Positions 36,914 to 46,737 of a stretch of 64,000 bases of DNA are shown here, in pieces. Each line of letters starts with the position of its first letter. Positions within the stretch are counted from its first letter, which is position 1. The stretch is from positions 101,332,981 through 101,396,980 of the forward strand of contig NC_080041.1 of NCBI RefSeq assembly GCF_012489685.1. The letters run 5' to 3'. Below the pieces are notes generated by a model that saw only the letters and a program-made list of their open reading frames with translations, did not search any database and was not told the origin of the DNA. Origin of the DNA: Lotus japonicus. Its lineage: Eukaryota > Streptophyta > Magnoliopsida > Fabales > Fabaceae. Made by a program: the position numbers and the translations under genes.

Positions 36914-39900
36914 ACTACAAGAAAACAGTAATGTAGTGACCGCAAAATCGGTCACTGAATGGGTAAAATCGGTCACTAAAATATTTAGTGACCGATTTAG
37001 TAACCAAATTATATCAGTGGTTAAAACGTTGGTCGCTTCGGTTAGTGACCGAAATAGTGACAGAATTAGTGACTGAATTTAGCGACCGATTTAGTGACCG
37101 AATTAGCGACTGATTTAGTGACCGAATTTAGCGACTGATTTTGCAACCGTTTTAGTGACCGAATTAGTGACTGAATTAGTAACCGATTTAGTGACCGATT
37201 TAGTGACTGATTTAGTGACCGAGTTTGTTCCATCCTCTACTACCACGGTTGCACATAAAACCGTCGTAATAGATATAATTTTTTTTTGTTATTTCCAACA
37301 TGGCATGCAGTCTAGTATTAGCTGGCTAGTTCAGTAGCATTAATGATATCAAATCTAATACACACTGTCATTTTAGGTCCAACAACTTATCTAAGCACAT
37401 AGACATGATACAATTTTTGAATTATCTAAGCACCTGCACAGAATAGTATAATACCTTTCAAGGATCAAACTCAAACCAATCTTTCCTATTATTCAAAGAC
37501 TATCTCATGAAATTAAGTCTTGTAGAAAGTATGTGATAGTACTAAATTAATCTACAAAATATAGCTAGAAACCTAACTGGTATGCTCCAAATGCCAAGCT
37601 CCATGATCACCCCTGCAGTACATCTATATCAACAGCAAACCAAACCAAGACCTATTATAATCTTTAACTAGAAAACGCCAGTTTCCAACAGCATCCATAA
37701 CGGTATAAATAAAAAGGAAACAAAATACCTTAAATTTGCTTGCTTTGGATGAAATAATTTACTTCAAACATTTTTACAACAGCTTTAATTACCTATTTCT
37801 AGAGGTATAAGACAACAAAAAACACTCACCTTTATTATTGTTAAAACAGCTTCAGCCCAACTTGTCTTCAAGGGTTTGAGTGCTTGGTTAGGATTGAAAA
37901 TACAAATGAAGTCAACACCACAGATATTTCCTCTAGGATTTCGATGACTAACCTACTGCAAATTTAGGAAAATAAAAATCCATGGAAAATAAACATCAGT
38001 TAACCTTGTCCTTTTAATAATTTGAAAGCAAAGCATACGTACAATTATATCTACTAGTGAGAATGTGAGATAATTTACCTTGTGAAGATCTGCATAACTG
38101 TCAATGTATTTATTAGCAGTATCATAGGATGAATCAAACCTCTGAGTCCTAAGAAACTTGTAAACATGTCCAAGCTTGCTTCCATTCCAGTCACTGCATT
38201 ATATTGAAACATGGAGTTCAAACTATAAGGACATCTGATTCCAGTAGAAATTCAAATATCACTAGAAATTCAAACAATAAACTCCCATAGTACAATAGAC
38301 ATGGATTTGAACCTATTTTCTTTCTGATATGATTCCACATACTGCAATATTTGGTAAGCCTACAAGTAGACAAAGATAGAAGAGTTTTAGGATAGAAAGC
38401 ACGTTGGCTACAAAAATCATAAATGAAATAAGAAGAAACAAGGTTTTTGGGGACTGATTTAGATACACTCCCTCCCAACAACTTGCTGGTATTTTAAGGG
38501 TCAAACAGAAAATTCAATCCATATCATGCAAAAAAGTAGAGATGTTATTATTTACTATATTCCTCAGAAAAGAGCAAAATATATAATCAAGGATAAGGGG
38601 AAACCATTTTAACTTGTAAGACCTTCCTAAAATTACACATAAGATCTTTTAACAACCCCTGCCCCCCTCCCCCTGCCAGAAAGAAAGGTCTTTTGATCTG
38701 TTAGTGAAGAAAGGAGACACAAAGGGGGGAGAGCAGCAAGAGAACCATTGCAGGTGACATAAATACGTGAAATTTGACTATAATCAATTCAGTGGGTTAA
38801 GGGAAAAAAATATTCTCAATTTTATAATCTCCACTTAGCCTCATTCTTCTCCTCCCCCAAACCCATTAAACTAAATAAACATAAAAACTCCACAAACTGA
38901 GTATTCAACTCTGCATCACTTAATCAAATCACATATAGCTGGGTGATAGAGCTGCTATATCACTATAAAGCAATGATTTATCACTACGCAGACCATGAAT
39001 AACAAAGACTTATACTATGCTCAAAACTAACTAACTGCACATCTCCTAAATCTAACTAGATTCAAGGGTGGAAAACAAAATAAAAACCATGAGATTTTTG
39101 TATACCATCCACGATCTCCTTCAACGATCTCCTTCAACGGAGACATGGTGGGGTTCCGACGAAATCGAGAAGGGGGGAAAAGGGGGACTTACCTCGGCGA
39201 GATCATCGCTGAGAGAGTCTAGGGTTCCGACCCGGAGATTGGGATGTTGAACTGCGAAATCAGTGTGAAATTGTGAATCAATAAAAGAAGTGAATTGAAG
39301 AAGAAGAAGAAGATGAGGTAGTTGGTTACTCTGTAAAGAGGGGTATCGAAGGAATGCTTAGAGACATTTTGCTGCAACCGGTTCCATAACTCAGATGCAG
39401 AGTTGTGAACGGGAAGAGAGACTACCCACCACACCACCGCACCACCTAACTAACAACAAAACCCAACCAGCCACAAACCACCACGATCCTCCCTTCCTCG
39501 GCACTAGAACCCTTTTAGAACAACCCCCACGAACCCAGAACCTCCAGCGAGCCACCCAGATCCAAACCATCTCCCCTCCTCCATTCGACGGAGGACGGTG
39601 CAGCCGCGGCGGAGAGCAAAGGAGCGGCGGCGTTGAGTTTGAGAGAAAGAGTCGAAGATGTATTGAGAAAGAAACTATTAGGGTTCGAGTGCTTAGTAAG
39701 ATTGAGGATTTTGTTTCCAGTGTTTTATAAAACACTTAATGAAAACAAACGCATTAAACAGATTAGACAAGTGGAAGCAAGGTTAGTACACCTATTCAAA
39801 GGAGGCCAAGGATCGAATCCCCAATTGAGAGACTTTTGTATTATGTTCTAATTTTACAAAGAATTTTAACGTGAATTTGTGACGGAAAAGTTGGTCACAA

Positions 39901-40108
39901 AAATAGCGACGAATTATCAATTGATGAATTACTTAAAATAGTGACGAAATAGTCCGTCACAAACTTTTCCGTTACAAAATCGGTCACTAACCGTTCATAT
40001 TTGGAGGTAGTGAAAAAAAACCTTAATTTGGTCACAAAATCGGTCACAACTGTGACCGAATTAATTCGGTCACTAAATCAGTCACTAAACAGCGAATTTC
40101 TGGTAGTG
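36914..40108. mobile_element. Non-autonomous CACTA element carrying host gene exons
   Basis: The left end is ACTACAAGAAAACAG (36915 on; the first C is missing or changed). The right end, inverted, is CACTACCAGAAATTCGC. Near both ends a TTAGTGACCGA-type motif is repeated many times in alternating orientation, as expected for CACTA elements. GGT (36912-36914 and 40109-40111) fits a 3 bp target duplication, and the surrounding TRIM-like repeat becomes continuous without it. I found no transposase in its 3.2 kb; instead it holds exons of a cellular gene at 37830-38359. Confidence 0.85.
37830..38359 (-). pseudogene. Captured exons of a calcium-binding EEP (CCR4-like) protein
   Basis: Three exons in order on the minus strand: 38283-38359 (AYQILQYVESYQKEN), 38079-38193 (DWNGSKLGHVYKFLR, then SSYDTANKYIDSYADLHK) and 37830-37955 (VSHRNPRGNICGVDF, then LKTSWAEAVLTIIK). 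Splice borders and phases still fit. They match the plant endonuclease/exonuclease/phosphatase proteins with EF-hands (At1g02270/At5g54130 type), around the catalytic DWN and SHR..G..CGVDFI. The first codon of the last exon is TAG where the family has TGG (Trp), so the frame is closed. Upstream and EF-hand exons were not found. Confidence 0.8.
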
Positions 40109-40300
40109 GGTAGAAAAACACTTAACTCTTGAGCTAACTTTTGGGTTAATTTAGACATCTCAAATTCTAATATGGTGTTAGAGTCTATCATATACCTATC
40201 TGTATATTGGTGGAGAGACCTCTCATATTTGACACACCTCGCGGATATTAAGTCCTGTAAATTCTACGCTCTAAATGTTCAGTCATGTGCATGAGTAGAG
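40109..40300 (+). repeat. TRIM-like repeat, right part
   Basis: Continues the repeat begun at 36858. It has GAGCTAACTTTTGGGTTAA, ATGGTGTTAGAGTCTATC, TGGTGGAGAGACCTCTC and CACACCTCGCGGATATT, phrases also seen in changed form at 17.9-18.2 kb. Confidence 0.6.
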
Positions 40301-40430
40301 TCGTGTAATAGGTAACGCCATGAAGGCAAGTGCCTTAGGGCCCTATAAAAATAACACCTATATAGTAATAATAATATACTATATATTACTGAGACTTGAG
40401 TAAAGGTACTAAAATAAGGAAAAAAAATCA

Positions 40431-40582
40431 TGTCATTTTAATTGCAACGTGAATAATGCACGATGGGAATGACATTTCTTAATATTAGTAATAGTGTTAT
40501 TAGCATGTCATTTTAATTGCAACGTGAATAATGCACGGTGGGAATGACATTTCTTAATACTATTATTAATAGTGTTATTAGC
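40431..40582. repeat. Tandem duplication, 75 bp unit
   Basis: TGTCATTTTAATTGCAACGT, AATAATGCAC, TGGGAATGACATTTCTTAAT and TAGTGTTATTAGCA occur twice in a row with only a few differences. Confidence 0.9.
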
Positions 40583-40632
40583 AGTAATTTGACATTTTAA
40601 GTTGAAATGAAATGTTAAATAACTCATCATCT

Positions 40633-40820
40633 AAGGGGTTGTCTAAATGACCCATGATAAAGTTTGGGTTAAATAATCCATCATCCAATCACATTGAAGA
40701 TAAATGAGTTGGAAATAAATTAATAAATAAAATATAGAAATTCCAACTCACTTATCTTTAATGTGATTGGATGATGGGTTATTTAACCCAAACTTTATCA
40801 TGGGTCATTTAAACAACTCC
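40633..40820. mobile_element. MITE, near-perfect foldback
   Basis: The left arm starts AAGGGGTTGTCTAAATGACC and the inverted right arm AGGAGTTGTTTAAATGACCC. They pair for about 80 bases, through CATGATAAAGTTTGGGTTAA and CCATCATCCAATCACATT. A decayed relative lies at 51990-52132. Confidence 0.85.
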
Positions 40821-41667
40821 TGATTAATTATGATATTTTAGTCATTTTTATGCATTTAGGTCTCATATCATGCATTTTTATATTATTAGGTTGCTTTAGG
40901 ATTTTTATACATTTATTACGTATTTTATGTGTTTTTCGTATTTTTGTGTTGCATATTTTACTTCAGTACTATGGCTTCTTTTGTGTGGGCTTGTTCTCTC
41001 CATGCATAGACATTTTTTTAACGAATCATTCGATCAAGTTGAAGATCTATGTTTCGTGAATAACATATCAAAATTTCAACCCAATTCAACAGTGAACGAA
41101 GTCATACAAGTCATTTTACGTCGGGAGCTCAGTGCTGGAAATTAAAGTTGGGCGCGATCGCACCTGTTTCTACCTACCACGTCATTAAATTGACATTTGG
41201 CTGCAACAGCGCTGATTTACGGGGGCATTGGATGGTGGAGAAGGATCTTTTGCCATTCAAAACATTTGGGAGGCTCTTGGATGGTGGAGAGGTATGGCTA
41301 GGCTCTTGGAGGCAAGCGCTAGAGCACTGTGGAGGAGTTTGAAAGCTCCTTCGTAAGGCCATGAATCTGATCTACCTTTGGTTTCATCTTCCCTTTTTAT
41401 ATATGTTGACTCTTTTTTGGCACCTGGGATGATGTAGTTTGATTCTTTTTCTTGATCAATATACTTCTACGAAATTATAATGATGGATTTTCATGTGTGA
41501 GAGAGTAAAACCCCCAAGCCTGCCCTATTTCTTTGTAGCCTCCAACCTCAGAGAAAACCCACCGCCTCTAACCCCATCTTCACCTTCATTGCACATCACA
41601 AACCCTAACTGGCCCTAGCACTCCTCTTCCTTCCTCCAACGTCGTGCATCACAACCCTCTCCTCTTA
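40821..41667. other. Intergenic, anonymous repeat-like DNA
   Basis: Includes a locally duplicated phrase (CTTGGATGGTGGAGA-like at 41230 and 41276). Short ORFs only. No gene recognised. Confidence 0.4.
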
Positions 41668-43179
41668 ATTATTACTACATTGGAGTGAATGATCTTTCAT
41701 AAAGGTGGTCTCTTTCTTCCATCACACGATGAGAAGGTTCATTTCTTTTGTTGTCGCTTCCTCGATCTCCAGAGACGCACTGGTGGTGGTGCTGATGCAT
41801 GTAAGATGAAGACTGGTGCTGATACACCGTCGCCTCTTTTCTTATGTGGTTGGACCACTTTTTGTAGATTAGATCCCTTCCCTACATTTGAGATTTGGGG
41901 TTATTTCAGTTCTGTTGAGGAATTTGATTGTTTAGGCTTTTCTTTCATCTATTAAGGTTCATTTGGATTTTTTTCCATTCATCTGATGCCTTCTCCTCAC
42001 AATTTCTAGATCAAATATGAAACCGTTTGAGCCCACCCGTTGAAATCGTGATCAGCACAAACCGAACCCGAACAACTTAGAACTACTAGTTGGACGATGA
42101 CGGTTCTAGTTATGTGTTGTTTTTAACCCGATGAAACCAACTTCCCTCACACGAGTATGATCGAAACCGATCAGTGGACAACCCTAGTTGGTTTAACTAT
42201 GTGGCTGTCTTTGGAGGCCATTTGGTTTGTTTTTTTAGGGAAAACTATAATTCTGATTAGTATTAGTATTATAATTAAATTAGAGTGAATGATCTTTCAT
42301 AAAGGCAGCGGTTGATATTTAAGGAACCGCTACCAATGCTGCACAAATGACTCTATTGAACGTCAAACGTAGCAGTTGTAACCGCTGCCTTTTGATAGAA
42401 ATAGTAGCGGTTGTAACCGCTGTCTTTGTTTAAATATTTAACAACAAAGGCAGCGGTTCCAAACCGCTGCGTTAATTTTTTTTTCTAAATGAACTGTATG
42501 CTTTTAGCATATTTTTGGTAGGGAACAACAAAATCTGAATTACTTGCTCTGTATTATAGCAAATTCAAACATATTACAGACTCATTGCTAAAGCGACATA
42601 GTAATCATGACTCATGAGTTAGCAGCCAAAGAGGGAAGAAGTTATATCAACACAAAATTAAAACTTTTGGCAAAAGATTTTTTATTTATGAGAAAACCAA
42701 TCAGAGGAAGAATCATATTTAGTTTATTTTTTAAAGGCTCTAAGTAGAAGGAACCCATTTCCCACCACCACTTATCAGGAATCAGAAAAGGAGAAAATTG
42801 GTTGAATAAATAGGTTATGAACTTATGGTTATGGCCACGGCTAGTAAGTAAGCTGTAAAGATATTTTTATCTTAATTTCTAGGAAGGATAGGGCCATTCT
42901 GTCCAAATCAAAGTGTTCCCTATTTGTTACCATTCACAACATTGGAGTTTCACAAGTTCATTCTTATCAATTGTCATACACATAGTGCTATTACACACAC
43001 ACACTAACCTTGCATCATGCCAGAGCGTGCACAAAATTAATTGAAATAATAAAAAAAGTAAGAAACTAGTGTTTTATTTTACTTACATTGAGACAACTGA
43101 CAACAAAATAAAAAATAATTACAGCATGAACTCCATACATCTTGCAAAGCAAGAATACGTGATCAGTTAGTATTAGTAC

Positions 43180-44604
43180 CTTGGACTGTAGAAAACATGG
43201 AACATGCTTCTGGTGGATATAACATTTGCCACAACAGATAGGATATGGGGATAACTGTTCTGATTACCAACAGTTGATTCAGGAAGACCATTTCTAGGCC
43301 CAACAGATCTTCTGATTCCCAATCTCAGTTCTCCATTTTCGCCCCTACAAATTAAAGACAGGAAATAAGCATTGAGAGTTTGAAAGGTATAAGAATGATA
43401 GATGATAGTCTTCTCTTTCTTAGAGATTGTGTAGTTGGAATTTCAAGTTTGATTAATCAATGGACATTCAAAGATTATTGTTTCTCCTTTTTAGCGATTT
43501 CAAAGTTTGCAAGACATATATTCATGATTTTCATGTACAGGAAGCCATGGGTTTTGAGGTATGTTTTGTGTGTAGATATTTTCTTTTTCCTGGCTCTGTT
43601 TCACAGTTTGGTACTTAATGCTCACCAAGACAATTAGCTATTGAATATTAATAATACACCAAAAATTATTACTTTTTGGATAAAAAGACAAAATTAATAA
43701 CATCTACTTTTGTTCGCCAATGGATGATTACTTTCTACTGGGACCTGATGCCTATTAAAATGTCCCAGTTCATCACACACATGCAACATGACTTTATCAG
43801 CTATAATGTTAAAAATATAGTTGAAGTGGTAAAGGCTGACATAGCTGAGGGGATAAAGATTCAATGGTCAGAAGAAAAAACAAATTTGCCACAGGAGTAC
43901 CTAAGAATTTCTCCATGCACAAACTCACACTCACACATATAGATAGATACATACCTTAGAAAAGACACTGCATCACCAGAAACAAGATTATTTTGGCTTA
44001 CAAAAATACTCCAGCCAGTAGTGAGTAGATGCCACCTTGGTTAACCTGACAAATCACCAGATTGATTATTTGTGCTAATTAGTCAACATATGAAGCTACA
44101 CCTTGTATAGTTGTTAACTTTCCCTTAATCACATTACCTCTATAAATATGACAAAATTTCCACTCCACACCATGCAGGTCTTTCGCAACAAGCTCTTGAG
44201 AGGGTCTCTGCTGCTTATAATCCTGTAAATTTCAGGGAAACTACACAATCAAACTTTAGAATTGATATGTGCTTATTTGGAAATATTTCTACAGTTGGTT
44301 CTTAAGCCCGAATAAATTCTGGATCGAAGTTTTCATGAGTAGCTTCTGGATTTCAGAATTGATTGTGAGAGAAAAAAATTAATACAAACATGCTATATGT
44401 TCAGAAAGACCAGTGAAAGATGTCACACCAAAGGAGGAAGACAGTCCTCAGCAGCTCTACGAGGAACAGAAAATCCCCTGTGAGTGATGGTATCAGAGGC
44501 AGTAAGTGTTTTGCAGAACATGTGAGAAGTTGATTTTGAAGGCGACTCTTCTCATATGCGCCCAATTCCTCAAGCTCATTGCCCTCAAAATCCTTCCCTA
44601 CAGA
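43180..44604 (-). pseudogene. Captured ARF4-like auxin response factor exons (B3 region)
   Basis: Four exons on the minus strand: 44429-44604, 44138-44222, 43955-44045 and 43180-43344, all with GT/AG borders. They read [20 protein letters not shown] and RRAAEDC; then DYKQQRPSQELVAKDLHG and VEWKF; then [20 protein letters not shown]; then GENGELRLGIRRSVGPRNGL and SMFHVFYSP. This is the DNA-binding domain of ARF proteins, and the last exon is closer to ARF4 than ARF3. It is broken: a frameshift in the first exon before the CKTLTASD block, and TAA where the family has a Gln codon at the start of the third. The N-terminal and all C-terminal exons are missing. Confidence 0.85.
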
Positions 44605-45114
44605 CTGAAAACAAAGTCTATTCAGAGTTGCTTCATGGGATGTTTCAAAGAAACAATTGGTGCATTAAATTTAACATTTTAAAGGAAAAATGAACTTCCA
44701 TTGCTGTCATTTCATCCATTTAGTCCTATTAGAGGAATTATCAATTAGCACATTGTATAACAAAATAACAGATACAGGGCATACATGAATATAAGTATTT
44801 TCTTCTTGGAAAGGCGCTTACAGTTTCTGCATAATGTGAACCTATGACAAAATATCACTATCATTATATAATCCTAAAAGAGCTCGTGCATTTTTTCATT
44901 AAATAGACAATTTGCATCTAATATCAGAACCGATCCCATCCACCCATTACAAAATCCATGAAAACCATTTGGAGAAGTCTAGATTCATACTAATAATCTA
45001 TTTTCTTTCAGTAACGGGAAGATAAACACCTACGGCTGCCAAGCAGACATTGTCCGCACACTAGTATCATTATATCATACTAGTGTTTTATTAGTTTTTT
45101 TTTTTGGAAACAAA

Positions 45115-45430
45115 AGCTTAATTGCATAAGACATGAGCTGAAAAGCTCAAGAGCAGTACGGGCAAAGCCAAGGGGGACCAACACAAAGTGAAGACCGCCA
45201 AGGCCAGAGAAGAAAAGGAACAAAACAGAAAGATAAAGAAACATAGTGCACAAAACAGAAAATAGAAACAAGGAAAAAACACAAGCAAATCAATAACGTG
45301 TAGAGGCAGTGACACAGCAAGGAAAATGCAGGGTCGCAGAAACAAGGCAGCCAAGATAAGCAACCGGCAATCTCAGCAACTGCAGGCCATCTAAGAGGTG
45401 AGAATAGCCGAACAAAACACAATGCAGAGG
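45115..45430 (-). repeat. Possible LINE-derived stretch
   Basis: A T run, then AAGCTTAATTGCATAAGACA and GCTGAAAAGCTCAAGAGCA. Read from the minus strand this ends in a T-rich/A-rich tail like LINE 3' ends, and 48470-48640 has a similar layout. Overlapping minus-strand ORFs have no motif I know. Confidence 0.3.
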
Positions 45431-45684
45431 AGCACTAAAATTGGCTGGGGTAACAACATCAAAGACAGAGAGAACCAACCTCAACACAAAATAGCTCCAG
45501 TTAATACGAGCCACACTCCTTTTTGTGGTATAGTGATAGACCCCACTGGTTGACAAGGGTAAGTAAGTAAAAGTGGTAAGAAAGAATGCAACCAAGAGGA
45601 AACAACTCAGCACATTCCTTTCTAGTAGTTTCCAGCAGCCAGAGAAGAAGCAGTAGAAGAAGAACAAGAGCATAACCAGTAACA

Positions 45685-46060
45685 ATGGAGTGGAAGACGA
45701 AGAAGCAACCTCAACCTCGGTTGCAGCGCTTGAACGCCAAGAGGAACATCGATTACGAGCCCCCAACCCCAACCCCTCCTTCTTCAACTTCTTCCTCTCC
45801 TCCCTTCCACTCCCTCCTCGACCCAACCAACCTCCGTGTCATGGGCATCGACAGCGAATTTGACCGCATCTTTCACCGCTGATTGGGAAGGTCGAAAGTG
45901 TCGCTCTGCTGATTCCAATCCCAATCGCAATGTTCCTGTTACAATTCTTCCAGTTTCGCCTAAATTGGAAACCCCTGACCTAAAAAATGGGAATTTTGGA
46001 GATGGGGTTTGGGGAATCAAGGGTTTTATGCCTTACAACTGCTATTGGTGCTGGTGTTGT
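45685..46060 (+). pseudogene. Captured MEKK1-like MAP3K N-terminal fragment
   Basis: Starts MEWKTKKQPQPRLQRLNAKR, then NIDYEPPTPTP, and reads LRVMGIDSEFDRIFHR before a stop. The next frame continues WEGRKCRSADSNPN, VPVTILPVSPKLETPDLK and WGIKGF. In plant MEKK1-type kinases the N-terminal region has RLxRxxAxRNIxY, a GIxxEFDRI motif, WEARKxRSSSD and GIKGxRPP in this order, before the kinase domain. Here about 20 residues after EFDRI are lost and the frame shifts, and no kinase domain follows. The assignment rests on these short motifs. Confidence 0.55.
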
Positions 46061-46737
46061 TCGTTCTCCGTCTTCTTCTGGTGAGCATGATGGCAGAGGA
46101 GTTGTGGGTCGGCTCAGAAATGGGGAAAGGAGACAGTTAGGGCGCGAGATGGCAAAAGGATCGATGCAATGACGGCACAGCAAGGTGTGGAGTAGGGCGG
46201 GAAGAATCTATGCGTGCACGATCTAATAGTGGAGAAAGTGAGAAACCCAGCTTTTTTTAATTTTTAATTTTAAAATGCTAAAGTAGCAAACTCTAAGGTA
46301 GCAGTTCTTTTTTACCCGGTGCCAAAGCCCTCCTTCCCTGTTTTGTTATTTAGCCCACTACCAATGCTTGCTTAAAGGTTGCAGTTGTTTTTTTAACCAC
46401 TACCTTAGCCCCTTCACACCAATTTTCAAAAAAAAAAAGGTGAAAAGGTAGTGGTTCTTTTAAAACTGCTACTTTTGAACCGCTACTTAATCCTTTTTGT
46501 GGTATAGTGTAACTCAATTATAGAGCGAGATCAAGAACGTAGAATAAAAGATGTAAGACAAGGAAACTTATTTAATTTAATTATACGGATTGCTTAGCCA
46601 TGATTTCCATAATAAATAAATTAAATTCACAAACATGAGAACTCCATGAACAAATACCAAAAGCTATAAGAAAGGGTTTTAATTTGCGCATTGCTTTCTC
46701 AAGGAATTGTAATAGTAATCTTTCCCATTCAACCACC

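Larger units (their letters stand above)
41668..46509. mobile_element. CACTA-like region with two captured gene fragments
   Basis: Arrays of GGCAGCGGTTNNAACCGCTGC-like motifs lie at 42304-42475 and 46270-46495. The right end is CCTTTTTGTGGTATAGTG (inverted: CACTATACCACAAAAAGG). The left edge is uncertain: GAGTGAATGATCTTTCATAA occurs at 41678 (after ACTACATTG) and again, as AGAGTGAATGATC, at 42283 just before the motif array. The same 18 bp right end also occurs at 45518-45535, so there may be two nested or overlapping elements. The cargo is an ARF fragment (-) and a MAP3K fragment (+). Confidence 0.6.

Noticed and set aside
37140..37240. Regular TTAGTGACCGA repeats as a possible CRISPR-like or satellite array
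   Set aside because: Spacing is irregular and orientation alternates. They are the sub-terminal repeats of a CACTA element.
39391..39735. 114-codon minus-strand ORF and the 111-codon plus-strand ORF opposite it
   Set aside because: Both lie in GC-richer CACTA cargo, mirror each other, and have no motif. It may be captured leader sequence.
45290..45826. 178-codon minus-strand ORF
   Set aside because: No motif or homology recognised. It overlaps the MAP3K-like fragment on the other strand and an anonymous repeat.
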